In this document: piece by piece, positions 1 to 7,302 of the stretch
Layout: each line of letters opens with the position of its first letter
How positions within the stretch are numbered: position 1 is the stretch's first letter
Source: F1-120-MAGs118 sp013360535
GTDB taxonomy: Bacteria; Planctomycetota; UBA1135; GCA-002686595
Direction: 5' to 3'
NCBI GenBank assembly: GCA_026647215.1
Contig: JAPKHC010000012.1
Coordinates: 28,446-92,445 of the forward strand
Length of the DNA stretch: 64,000 nt
Notes under the pieces: generated by a model
Told to the model about the DNA's origin: nothing
Seen by the model: only the letters and a program-made list of their open reading frames with translations
The model's database searches: none
Translations under genes and position numbers: made by a program

Positions 1-521
1 GCGACGAGCTCGCTCGCCACCGAGTTGTCCGCGCTGATGTCGTAGCGCCGCACGATGCCGGAGAACTCGATCAGCTTGGTCTCGTTGTCGATGCGGATCT
101 CGCGCCGGCCGCTGACGACGAGGTTGCCGTTGGGCAGCACGTCGACGACCATCGCGGCGAGCCGCGCCGTGAACGCGCCCGACTTCTCGTACTTCGCCTG
201 GCCGACGAAGCCGTCGGTCGAGTCCGCGTCGACCACCGCCGGCAGCTGCCCAAACATGTTGGGCTTGAGGTCGAACAGGTTGACCTTGTAGTTGAGGTTG
301 GTCGCGCGCGAGAGGTCGGACTGCTCCTGGTTGCGCACGTTCTGCGTCTCGGCGATCAGCACCGTGACGATGTCGCCCTTGTTGACGGCGATCTTGGCCG
401 TGATCGGCGAGCCGGGGCTGCGGTCGGGGTCGTAGATCGAGCCGGGACGGGCCTGCGCCGAGGCGAGGCTCGCGAGGCACAGCGCCGCGAGCGGGACGAG
501 CGGGATGCGGATGGGCTTCAT
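1..521 (-). CDS. flgH: Flagellar L-ring protein FlgH (partial, C-terminus outside window)
   Basis: FlgH forms the L-ring around the flagellar rod in the outer membrane. The reading frame starts at the ATG at 521 and is still open at base 1, so the C-terminal part is missing. It begins with a signal peptide (MKPIRIPLVPLAALCLASLASAQA) and continues into the FlgH core, with the recognisable stretches KGDIVTVLIAETQNV and VLPNGNLVVSGRREI. No lipobox is visible: the only early cysteine follows Ala-Ala-Leu, whereas proteobacterial FlgH is normally a lipoprotein. It lies 11 bp after flgA and is the fourth gene of a flgF-flgG-flgA-flgH operon. Rod, P-ring chaperone and L-ring genes together make the identification firm. 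Confidence 0.9.
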   Translation of the reverse strand, partial: MKPIRIPLVPLAALCLASLASAQARPGSIYDPDRSPGSPITAKIAVNKGDIVTVLIAETQNVRNQEQSDLSRATNLNYKVNLFDLKPNMFGQLPAVVDADSTDGFVGQAKYEKSGAFTARLAAMVVDVLPNGNLVVSGRREIRIDNETKLIEFSGIVRRYDISADNSVASELV

Positions 522-532
522 GGGTGCGGTTC

Positions 533-1462
533 CTAGCCTCGGTCGGAGAGCTCGATGCGCGCGAGGTCGCGCGAGACGATCGTCGCGGTCATGGCACGGC
601 CGGTCTCGGCGATCTTGACGCGGATGCGATCGCCGGGATGGGCGTCGGCCTCGGCGACGGCGGCGACGCGCGCGTGCACGTTGCCGCGGCGCACCTCGAG
701 GAAGACCGTGTCGCCGCGCTTGACGATCACCTCGCGGTGCACGTCGATCTCGCGCAGCACCTGTCCGGCGGCGAGGTCGCGGCGCGCCGTGGCGCCCCAC
801 GCGAGCCCGGCGGCGATCGGAGCGCTCTCCCCATCGCCGCTCACCAGCACGCGCTTCTTCTCGAGCAGCTCCGGAGTGATCGTCTCGCCGACCGTGACCG
901 CGCGCTTGAGCACCGTGGCCTCTTCCCACAGGGAGAGTCGCCAGTTGGTCCACACCGTGCGGTACAGCGTCCCGTCGACCGTGATGCGCACGGGCACGTT
1001 GACCGGTCCCGGGCGCAGGATCGTGTCGCCGAGCACGCTGCGCACGTCGAGCGGCTGGTTGCCCGCCGGCACGTCGAGCTCGAGGATCGTCGCGTTGAGC
1101 GCGAGCTCGAACTCGCGACCGGGCAGCACGCGCGCGATCTCGCGGCGCGCCGCGCTCTCGATCATCTGCGCGCTGACGCGGTCGACGGCCGGAGCGACGC
1201 GGCACGAGGCCGAGCCTCTCATCGTCACCGTGACTCCGGCGACGAGGCGCTGCACGTCGCCCTGCAGGCGGCCCGCCGACAGCGTGCGCGTGTAGCCGGG
1301 CGCCGGCGCGTAGCCGAGCTTGAGCGCGCGGACGCGCTCGATCTCGGCCGGATCCGTGCCGTCGACGCTCGCGATCTGCGCGAGCTGGATCTCCGTGCCG
1401 CGCACGGTGGCGTCGGGACTGAGCGTGATCGTGACGCCGCCGAGAAGCAGTGCGAGGAACAT
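533..1462 (-). CDS. flgA: Flagellar P-ring assembly chaperone FlgA
   Basis: FlgA is the periplasmic chaperone for P-ring (FlgI) polymerisation. The 309-residue product begins with a short hydrophobic export signal (MFLALLLGGVTITLS). It ends in a SAF-like domain of about 120 residues: the segment VTVGETITPELLEKKRVLV is followed by GRDLAAGQVL-type turns (here RRDLAAGQVLREIDVHREVI) and the closing stretch GDRIRVKIAETGRAMTATIV. It starts 10 bp after the flgG stop, with a purine-rich TGAGG overlapping that stop. At 309 residues it is longer than the roughly 220 of enterobacterial FlgA, the extra length lying N-terminal to the SAF domain. Confidence 0.88.
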   Translation of the reverse strand: MFLALLLGGVTITLSPDATVRGTEIQLAQIASVDGTDPAEIERVRALKLGYAPAPGYTRTLSAGRLQGDVQRLVAGVTVTMRGSASCRVAPAVDRVSAQMIESAARREIARVLPGREFELALNATILELDVPAGNQPLDVRSVLGDTILRPGPVNVPVRITVDGTLYRTVWTNWRLSLWEEATVLKRAVTVGETITPELLEKKRVLVSGDGESAPIAAGLAWGATARRDLAAGQVLREIDVHREVIVKRGDTVFLEVRRGNVHARVAAVAEADAHPGDRIRVKIAETGRAMTATIVSRDLARIELSDRG

Positions 1463-1472
1463 GAGACGCGCC

Positions 1473-2261
1473 TCAGCGGATCATCTGGTTGACTTGCTGG
1501 AGCATCTCGTCCGACACCTTGATCGCGCGGCTGTTGATCTCGTAGTTGCGCTGCGCGAGGATCAGCCCGACGAGCTCGTCGACGACCTGCACGTTCGAGC
1601 GCTCGAGATAGCCCTGCTTGATCAGGCCCGTTCCGTCCTGGCCGGGTGTCGCCTGCGCGGGCTGGCCCGAGCTCGCCGTGTCCGAGTACAGGTTCGAACC
1701 CTGCGCCTTGAGACCCGCGGGGTTGGGGAAACGCCAGAGCGAGACGTTGGTCACGATCTCGGGCAGGCCCGATTCGCTGCGCACGACGCTGACCGTGCCG
1801 TCCTCGCCGATGATCATCTCGATCGCGTCCGGCGGCACGTTGACCGGCGGGTCGAGCGGGTAACCGTCGGCGGTGACGAGGTTGTTCGAGCCGTCCTGGC
1901 GGAACGAGCCGTCGCGCGTGTAGCGGAACTCGCCGTTGCCCAGGCGCACGCGGAAGAAGCCGGCGCCGGTGATCGCCATGTCGAGCTTGTTGCCCGTCGG
2001 CGCGATCTCGCCCTGCCGGAACATCTTGACCGAGCCCGCGACCTCGGAGCCCGAGCCCACCTGCAGGCCCGTCGGCGCCATCTGCTGCGCGGAGGTCGGC
2101 GCACCCGGATCGCGGATGGTCTCGTAGAGCATCTCGCGGAACGAGAGCTCGTTCTTCTTGAAGCCGGTCGTGTTCACGTTCGCGATGTTGTTCGCGATCG
2201 TGTCGACCTGCATCTGCTGGACCTTCATGCCGGAAGCGGCGGTCATCAGCGCTCGGATCAT
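1473..2261 (-). CDS. flgG: Flagellar distal rod protein FlgG
   Basis: FlgG builds the distal rod that crosses the periplasm. The product is 262 residues, the standard family length. The N-terminus MIRALMTAASGMKVQQMQVD leads into TIANNIANVNTTGFKKNELS, the rod/hook N-terminal motif. The C-terminus ends LVGLILAQRNYEINSRAIKV, then SDEMLQQVNQMIR, the matching coiled-coil. The ATG at 2261 is chosen because it gives the canonical FlgG start and is preceded by an AGAGGAAAA ribosome-binding site; a much longer upstream open frame is a shadow of flgF. It follows flgF by 29 bp and precedes flgA by 10 bp, in one operon. Confidence 0.95.
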   Translation of the reverse strand: MIRALMTAASGMKVQQMQVDTIANNIANVNTTGFKKNELSFREMLYETIRDPGAPTSAQQMAPTGLQVGSGSEVAGSVKMFRQGEIAPTGNKLDMAITGAGFFRVRLGNGEFRYTRDGSFRQDGSNNLVTADGYPLDPPVNVPPDAIEMIIGEDGTVSVVRSESGLPEIVTNVSLWRFPNPAGLKAQGSNLYSDTASSGQPAQATPGQDGTGLIKQGYLERSNVQVVDELVGLILAQRNYEINSRAIKVSDEMLQQVNQMIR

Positions 2262-2290
2262 GGTGCGTTTTCCTCTGGGTTTCCCGCGCG

Positions 2291-2992
2291 TCAGCGCGGG
2301 TTGGTCAGGCGCTTGTACGACTGGTCGATGCTGCTCATCACCCGCGTGCCCATCTCGTAGCGGCGCTGCACGGCGATCATCGCCACGAGCTCGTCGACGG
2401 CGCTGACGTTGGCCTGCTCGACGTGGCCCTGGCGCACTTGCGCCTCGCTGGGAATCGGCACGGCCGCGTTGGGCGCGGTCCAGAAGCCGCCCTGCTTCAT
2501 GCGCAGGCTCTCGGGCTTCTCGAAGTCGACGATGCGCAGCTGGCCGATCTCGGCCTCGCCCTGCTTCAGGCGACCCGTCGAGTCGACCGTCACCGGCTTG
2601 CCGTTGGGATCGATCGTGCCACGCGCGCCTTCCCACGCGACCGGCAGGCCCTCCTGCGTCTGCAGCACGCCGGTCTCGTTGACGAAGAAGCGGCCGTCGC
2701 GCGTGTAGAGCTCGCCGTCGGTTCCCTCGACGGTGAAGAAGCCCTTGCCCGAGAGCGCGAGGTCGTAGGGCTCGCCGGTGGGGCGCAGCGTGCCCTGGCT
2801 GAAGTCGACGCGGCGCTCGGAGGCGATGCTGCGCTCGAGGCTCTGCCCCAGGCGCGTGTCGAACGACTGCACACGGTCGATCGAGCGCTTGAACCCCGCG
2901 GCATTCAAGTTCGCGAGGTTTGCGGCGATCATCTCCATGCGGCGCTCGGCGGCGCCCATCGCCTGGACAGAGTAGGTCAGCCCGTCGGTCAC
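2291..2992 (-). CDS. flgF: Flagellar proximal rod protein FlgF
   Basis: FlgF is a rod protein of the flg rod/hook family. The 233-residue product starts at a GTG with MTDGLTYSVQAMGAAERRM and continues with the family motif IAANLANLNAAGFKRS. It ends with DELVAMIAVQRRYEMGTRVM, SSIDQSYKRLTNPR. It is the first gene of the flgF-flgG-flgA-flgH operon. A consensus sigma-54 promoter lies so close that the predicted transcript begins about one base before this GTG. Either the mRNA is leaderless or translation starts lower, for example at Met12. The family alignment favours the GTG, since FlgF/FlgG proteins normally carry about 10 residues before the GM/GA position. Confidence 0.9.
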   Translation of the reverse strand: MTDGLTYSVQAMGAAERRMEMIAANLANLNAAGFKRSIDRVQSFDTRLGQSLERSIASERRVDFSQGTLRPTGEPYDLALSGKGFFTVEGTDGELYTRDGRFFVNETGVLQTQEGLPVAWEGARGTIDPNGKPVTVDSTGRLKQGEAEIGQLRIVDFEKPESLRMKQGGFWTAPNAAVPIPSEAQVRQGHVEQANVSAVDELVAMIAVQRRYEMGTRVMSSIDQSYKRLTNPR

Positions 2993-3003
2993 GCGGTTCG
3001 CGG

Positions 3004-3020
3004 TGCAAGCTCGGTGCCAA
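3004..3020 (-). promoter_or_regulatory. Sigma-54 (-24/-12) promoter of the flgF operon
   Basis: On the minus strand the sequence reads TTGGCACCGAGCTTGCA. This has the GG and GC dinucleotides exactly ten bases apart, as sigma-54 requires, and matches TTGGCAC-N5-TTGCA in full. The predicted start of transcription is around 2993, one base upstream of the flgF GTG. Flagellar rod/hook genes are classic sigma-54 targets. Confidence 0.85.
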
Positions 3021-3090
3021 GCCTGAAAGGGCTGTCCACGGGCCCGCGGGGCGCGTTGCTCCGCATTCCGACCCAGGAGGTTCCTTCCAT

Positions 3091-3105
3091 GCCGGAAGGC
3101 CTTTC
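3091..3105. promoter_or_regulatory. Candidate activator (enhancer) site upstream of flgF
   Basis: The 15-mer GCCGGAAGGCCTTTC contains the palindrome AAGGCCTT. The identical 15-mer occurs at 8686-8700 upstream of the second flagellar sigma-54 promoter. Here it lies about 70 bp upstream of the -24 element, a normal distance for a sigma-54 activator of the FleQ/FlrC/FlbD type. The activator itself is not in the window, so its identity is inferred. Confidence 0.5.
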
Positions 3106-3190
3106 GGGTCGAACTTTCTGGACCTGAAGTTCCCGCAGGCGCGAGCCTGCGCCCCCGCCCCAGAGCGGGAACCGCCCCGCGCGCAGGCCC

Positions 3191-4294
3191 TCAGGAACCG
3201 CCGGGGCGCCCGAACTGCTTCGCCAGCGCCCGCTCGCGCCGGACCGTGCGCACCACGCCGACCCCCAGCCCCACCACCGTCAGCGGGACCACGAACCACG
3301 CCATCGTGGCGCTGAGGAGCGGGAGCGCGTCGTGCTCGCTCGCCGCCAGGCCCAGATAGGCCGTGTAGGCGACGTAGTAGCCGAGCAGCAGCCAGCCTTC
3401 CCAGCGCGCGATCGTGTAGCCGGTGAACAGGATCGGCAGGCAGGCCACCGACACCGCGATCATCACCGGGAAGTCGAAGGCGAGCGCCGCCGGGGCGACG
3501 CCGATCCCGCCCTGCGCCACGAGCGCCGTGGGCCCGAGCACGCCGAGCACGTTGAAGATGTTGCTGCCGACGACGTTGCCGACGGCGATGTCGCGCTCAC
3601 CCTTGATCGCGGCCATCACGCTGGTCGCGACCTCGGGCATCGACGTGCCCGCCGCGACGATCGTGAGCCCGATCACGAGGTCGCTGACGCCGAAGGCCTT
3701 GGCGATCGCCGTGGCCGCGTCGACGAACACGTTCGAACCGGCGACGAGCAGCGCGAGGCCCGCGAGCACCTGCACGACGCACACCCAGCGCTTCACCGGC
3801 GCCTGCGGCGCCTGCTCGTCGAACTCGGCCTTCACGGCCGCGGATTCCTTGCGCGCCCCGCGGATGCAGAACAGCATGAAGCCGACGAGGCCCGCCGTGA
3901 GCAGCGCGCCCTCGAATCGCGAGACGCGCCCGTCCCAGGCCATCGCGAACGCCGCGAGCACCGTGCCGATCATGATCGGCGCGTCGATCCGGACGAGCTT
4001 CGCCGCGACCACGAGCGGCGTGATCGCCGCCGACAGGCCGAGGATGAGCAGCACGTTGAAGATGTTGCTGCCGACGACGTTGCCGACGGCGATGTCGGCG
4101 TTGCCCTCGAGCGCGCTCGTCAGGCTGACGACCAGCTCGGGCGCGCTCGTGCCGAAACTGACGACGGTCAAGCCGACGACGAGCGCCGAGACGCCGAGCG
4201 AGCTCGCCAGCCGCGAGGCGCCGCGCACGAGCAGCTCCGCGCCGCCGGTCAGCACCGCCAGACCGGCGACGAGGATCAGGATCTGGGTCCACAT
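3191..4294 (-). CDS. Sodium/calcium antiporter (CaCA family, YrbG-like)
   Basis: This inner-membrane exchanger couples Ca2+ (or another divalent cation) to Na+ or H+. The 367-residue product has about ten hydrophobic segments. It carries the two inverted alpha repeats that line the ion path: GLTVVSFGTSAPELVVSLTS followed by GNVVGSNIFN, and GLTIVAAGTSMPEVATSVMA followed again by GNVVGSNIFN. The central acidic loop (residues about 160-175, EFDEQAPQAP) is the usual separator between the halves. It sits alone between the hibernation factor gene and the flgF promoter and has no evident flagellar role. Confidence 0.88.
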   Translation of the reverse strand: MWTQILILVAGLAVLTGGAELLVRGASRLASSLGVSALVVGLTVVSFGTSAPELVVSLTSALEGNADIAVGNVVGSNIFNVLLILGLSAAITPLVVAAKLVRIDAPIMIGTVLAAFAMAWDGRVSRFEGALLTAGLVGFMLFCIRGARKESAAVKAEFDEQAPQAPVKRWVCVVQVLAGLALLVAGSNVFVDAATAIAKAFGVSDLVIGLTIVAAGTSMPEVATSVMAAIKGERDIAVGNVVGSNIFNVLGVLGPTALVAQGGIGVAPAALAFDFPVMIAVSVACLPILFTGYTIARWEGWLLLGYYVAYTAYLGLAASEHDALPLLSATMAWFVVPLTVVGLGVGVVRTVRRERALAKQFGRPGGS

Positions 4295-4303
4295 GGAGAG
4301 GCC

Positions 4304-4322
4304 GCTCCGCCGCGGGCGGAGC
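4304..4322. terminator. Short GC hairpin between hpf and the antiporter gene
   Basis: GCTCCGCC and GGCGGAGC form a perfect 8-bp stem with a GCG loop. There is no T-run, so it is at best a weak or Rho-assisted stop; it could also be incidental in such GC-rich DNA. Confidence 0.3.
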
Positions 4323-4364
4323 CGTCAGGTTCGACGCGCTCCGAAGCGGAACGCGGGGCGCCCC

Positions 4365-4703
4365 CTACGCGCGACGGTGCGGGGCCTTCGACTTCGCCGC
4401 GCCCCTTTTCTGGTCGACGGCGTGTTCGACGGCGCGGCGCAGCTTGGTCAGGGCGCTCGCCACGACCTTCTTCAGGTCCGTGCCCTTGGCCTCGACCCTC
4501 AGGATGCCGAGGTGGCCGGCGTTGACGACGCACTCGCAGCTCTTGTCGAGGCCGCCCTTGGGGCCGTTGACGTCGTCGAGCTTGACTTGTGCCGAGACGA
4601 CACGCGACTCGACGTGCGCGAGCGCATCGCGGACATCGGCGGCGACCGTGTCGCGGAATTCCTGTTCGAGCGTGACGTGGGGAGAGCGAATGACGACGCG
4701 CAT
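4365..4703 (-). CDS. hpf: Ribosome hibernation promoting factor, HPF/RaiA (S30AE) family
   Basis: Short S30AE proteins bind the 30S decoding centre and inactivate ribosomes in stationary phase. The 112-residue product fits the beta-alpha-beta-beta-beta-alpha S30AE fold: MRVVIRSPHVTLEQEFRDTV, then an amphipathic helix, CECVVNAGHLGILRVEAKGT, and a second helix DLKKVVASALTKLRRAVEHA. A basic tail (KRGAAKSKAPHRRA) follows. It lacks the C-terminal dimerisation domain of long HPF, so it should act like short HPF or YfiA. It lies 163 bp downstream of flgE on the same strand, so its expression might be linked to flagellar transcription. Confidence 0.75.
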   Translation of the reverse strand: MRVVIRSPHVTLEQEFRDTVAADVRDALAHVESRVVSAQVKLDDVNGPKGGLDKSCECVVNAGHLGILRVEAKGTDLKKVVASALTKLRRAVEHAVDQKRGAAKSKAPHRRA

Positions 4704-4866
4704 CGCGGGTCTCTTTCGGTTCGAAGAGGTGGAGCGGGGTAGTTCTGCCGGATTGTGGCGCGCCCCGCGCCCGAATTCACCCGGTGTTCGGCGTATCGAC
4801 TCCGTGAGACGCCGCGGCCCCGCCGGACTCGTCCGACAGGGCCGCTGGCTGGACTCACCCGGCGGG

Positions 4867-6789
4867 CTACACCAGGTTCACGAGCTCGGCGAGCACCTCG
4901 TTGGTGGTCGTGATCACGCGCGCGTTGGCCTGGAACCCGCGCTGGGCCTCGATCAGGCGCACGAACTCCTCGGCCACCGACACGTTCGAGCCCTCGAGCG
5001 CGCCGCCGTTGACCTGTCCGGCCTTGCCCTGCGCGCCCTTGGAGACCGTGCGCACGCCCGAGTTGGGCGTCTCGGCCCACAGGTTGTCGCCGACCTCGCG
5101 CAGGCCGTTGTCGTTGACGAAGCTCGCGATGCCGAGCTCGCCCAGCACCTGGATCTGGCCGTTGGTGTAGAAGCCCTGGATGTCGCCGTCGGAGTTGACG
5201 GCCATGTTGGAGAGCTCGCCCACGCCGTAGCCGTCCTGGAAGTCGGCGAACACGCTCGCGCCCTGGCCGAACTGCGTGACGCCGTCGAACAGGCCCGGCG
5301 TGCCGAAGTCGACCGAGACCGACTGCGCGCTCTGGCCGGGGAACTGCACCGAGAAGCTGGAGGTCGCCGGCAGCGAGGCGATCGAACCGTTGGCGTTGAA
5401 GCGCAGGCCCGTGACGAGGCCCGAGACCGTGCCGTCGGCGGAGCTGGGGATCACGTTCCACGAGCCGTCGTCCTGGCGCTCGAAGGTCAGCGACACGGTG
5501 TGCGACGTGCCGGCCGAGTCGAACACCTCGATCGAGGTCGTGGTCTTGTCCGGGCCCGCACCCGCGGTGGTCGTGATCAGCGAGTGCTGCGGCCAGTCCG
5601 TGCTGCCGGCGCCGCTCTGGTCGGAAAGCGTGAGCGAGAGCCCGGTCGCGCCGGTCTGGTCGGCGCGGATCGAGAACTGGCCCGTGGTCGCGTCGAAGCT
5701 CGGGGTCGCGTTGGGGAAGGCGTTGTCGATGAAGTTGAGCAGGTCGCTGACGGTCGTGCCGTCGTTGCCCGCGCCGTACACGAAGCTCGCCAGCACGCTC
5801 GTGCCGTCGGTGTCGACGCCCGCGATCTCGATCACGTCGCCGGGCTGGTAGTCGACGAGGTTGGTCGGCAGGTCGTTGAGCGCCGTCGAGAGCGTCGCGG
5901 TGGACTCGGTGCCCGAGACCTGGCTCAGCGAAAGGCCCGTGAGCGAAGCGAGATCCTGCCCGCTCACGCCGCTCACCACCTTCAGCGTGCGCGCCTGGCC
6001 CGTGCGGTCGGTCGAGATCTGCACGGCACCGCCGTTGTCGACGGCCGTGACGCCCGTGGTCTGCGCGTTGATCGCGTTGGCGATGTCGAGCGCCGTGTAG
6101 GGCGCCGCCTGGCCGGCGAGCGACACCGTCTGCGGCGCGCCGCCGTCGACGATCACTTCCATGGTCCACGTCTGGCCGACGGGCACCGTGAACGAGTTCG
6201 TGTTGACCGAGCCGGAGAGCGTGGCGCTCGTGCCCTGCTTGAGCGCCGTCGAGGCCGTCAGCACCTGCGACAAGGGGCCGGTGATCGTCGCCGGCAGGTT
6301 GCCCGCGAAGCTGATCTGCGAGGTCTGCGTCGGCGGGAACAGCGAGGTCGTGTCGAGGTTGATCGGCTGGCCGTTGAGCCCGAGCACGCGGAAGCCCGTG
6401 CGCTGGTCGACGAGGCGGCTCGTCGCGTCGAGGCCGAACGTGCCGACGCGCGTGTAGAGCGTGTTGGCGCCGTCGGACACCATGAAGTGGCCGCGGCCGT
6501 TGAGCGCGAGGTCGAACGTGCGGCCGGTGCTCGCCAGCGCGCCCTGGTTGAAGTCGCGACCGATGTCGGAGAGCTGCACGCCCAGGCCGAGCTGCATCGG
6601 GTTGCGACCGCCGAGCGAGCCCGACGGCAGCGACGCGTAGCGCAGCGTCTGGCTGAACTGGTCGCTGAACACCGCGCGCGCCGACTTGTAACCGGGCGTG
6701 TTGGCGTTCGAGAGGTTGTTGCCGATGACCGAGATCCAGTTTTCGTGGGCCTGAAGACCGGAGAGGGCGGCGAAGAGGGCGCTGGGCAT
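4867..6789 (-). CDS. flgE: Flagellar hook protein FlgE
   Basis: FlgE polymerises into the hook. The 640-residue product begins MPSALFAALSGLQAHENWIS and continues with VIGNNLSNANTPGYKSARAV, the rod/hook N-terminal motif. The middle is a long, Thr/Ser/Val-rich variable region (roughly residues 150-520) that would form the exposed domains. It ends with SVAEEFVRLIEAQRGFQANA, RVITTTNEVLAELVNLV, the C-terminal D0 helix. It is larger than E. coli FlgE (402 residues), the extra mass being in the variable domains. It lies 54 bp after flgD, in a fliK-flgD-flgE operon. Confidence 0.95.
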   Translation of the reverse strand: MPSALFAALSGLQAHENWISVIGNNLSNANTPGYKSARAVFSDQFSQTLRYASLPSGSLGGRNPMQLGLGVQLSDIGRDFNQGALASTGRTFDLALNGRGHFMVSDGANTLYTRVGTFGLDATSRLVDQRTGFRVLGLNGQPINLDTTSLFPPTQTSQISFAGNLPATITGPLSQVLTASTALKQGTSATLSGSVNTNSFTVPVGQTWTMEVIVDGGAPQTVSLAGQAAPYTALDIANAINAQTTGVTAVDNGGAVQISTDRTGQARTLKVVSGVSGQDLASLTGLSLSQVSGTESTATLSTALNDLPTNLVDYQPGDVIEIAGVDTDGTSVLASFVYGAGNDGTTVSDLLNFIDNAFPNATPSFDATTGQFSIRADQTGATGLSLTLSDQSGAGSTDWPQHSLITTTAGAGPDKTTTSIEVFDSAGTSHTVSLTFERQDDGSWNVIPSSADGTVSGLVTGLRFNANGSIASLPATSSFSVQFPGQSAQSVSVDFGTPGLFDGVTQFGQGASVFADFQDGYGVGELSNMAVNSDGDIQGFYTNGQIQVLGELGIASFVNDNGLREVGDNLWAETPNSGVRTVSKGAQGKAGQVNGGALEGSNVSVAEEFVRLIEAQRGFQANARVITTTNEVLAELVNLV

Positions 6790-6843
6790 GGTGCGGGGAG
6801 AGTGGGTTCGGGGTGGTGGTTCAGGGTGCGGAGCGCGGGAGGA

Positions 6844-7287
6844 TCAGGCTTGGGTCTCGGCCGTCGGAGGAACGCCGATCTCGAGCACGCTGCCGAGCGG
6901 CACGCTCTTGCCGCCGATCTGGAGCTGGGCGACGCCTTCCTCGATGCGGACGGCCTCGACCTTGCCCCACAGCTCGTCACCGGCCTCGTTCGTGTAGCGC
7001 ACGTCCTGCCCGATCAGCGCGCTCGAGCTCGTCAGCTGCTCGAGCACCGCGTTCGACTGCTGCAGCACGGCGAGACCGACGATGTTGTTGTTGAGCTCGT
7101 CCATCTCCTCGAGCGACTGGAACTGCGCGAGCTGCGCCAGCATCTGGTCGTTCTTGGTCGGCTCCATCGGGTCCTGGTTCTTCATCTGCATCACGAGCAG
7201 GCTCATGAACGCGTCCTTGCCGAGCGCGGATTCCTTGCCACCGGAGAGCGAGATGGGGTCCTGAGAGCTGATGCCGTCGATCTGCAT
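6844..7287 (-). CDS. flgD: Flagellar hook cap / assembly protein FlgD (short form)
   Basis: FlgD caps the growing hook and is discarded after assembly. The 147-residue product has the FlgD signature in its N-terminal half: LGKDAFMSLLVMQMKNQDPM, then EPTKNDQMLAQLAQFQSLEE. The C-terminal part (LIGQDVRYTNEAGDELWGKV onwards) looks like the Tudor-like fold without the inserted FnIII/Ig domain of the roughly 230-residue enterobacterial protein. Short FlgDs of this kind are known in other phyla. It follows fliK by 15 bp. Confidence 0.9.
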   Translation of the reverse strand: MQIDGISSQDPISLSGGKESALGKDAFMSLLVMQMKNQDPMEPTKNDQMLAQLAQFQSLEEMDELNNNIVGLAVLQQSNAVLEQLTSSSALIGQDVRYTNEAGDELWGKVEAVRIEEGVAQLQIGGKSVPLGSVLEIGVPPTAETQA

Positions 7288-7302
7288 GGTCGGTTCCGTG
7301 GT

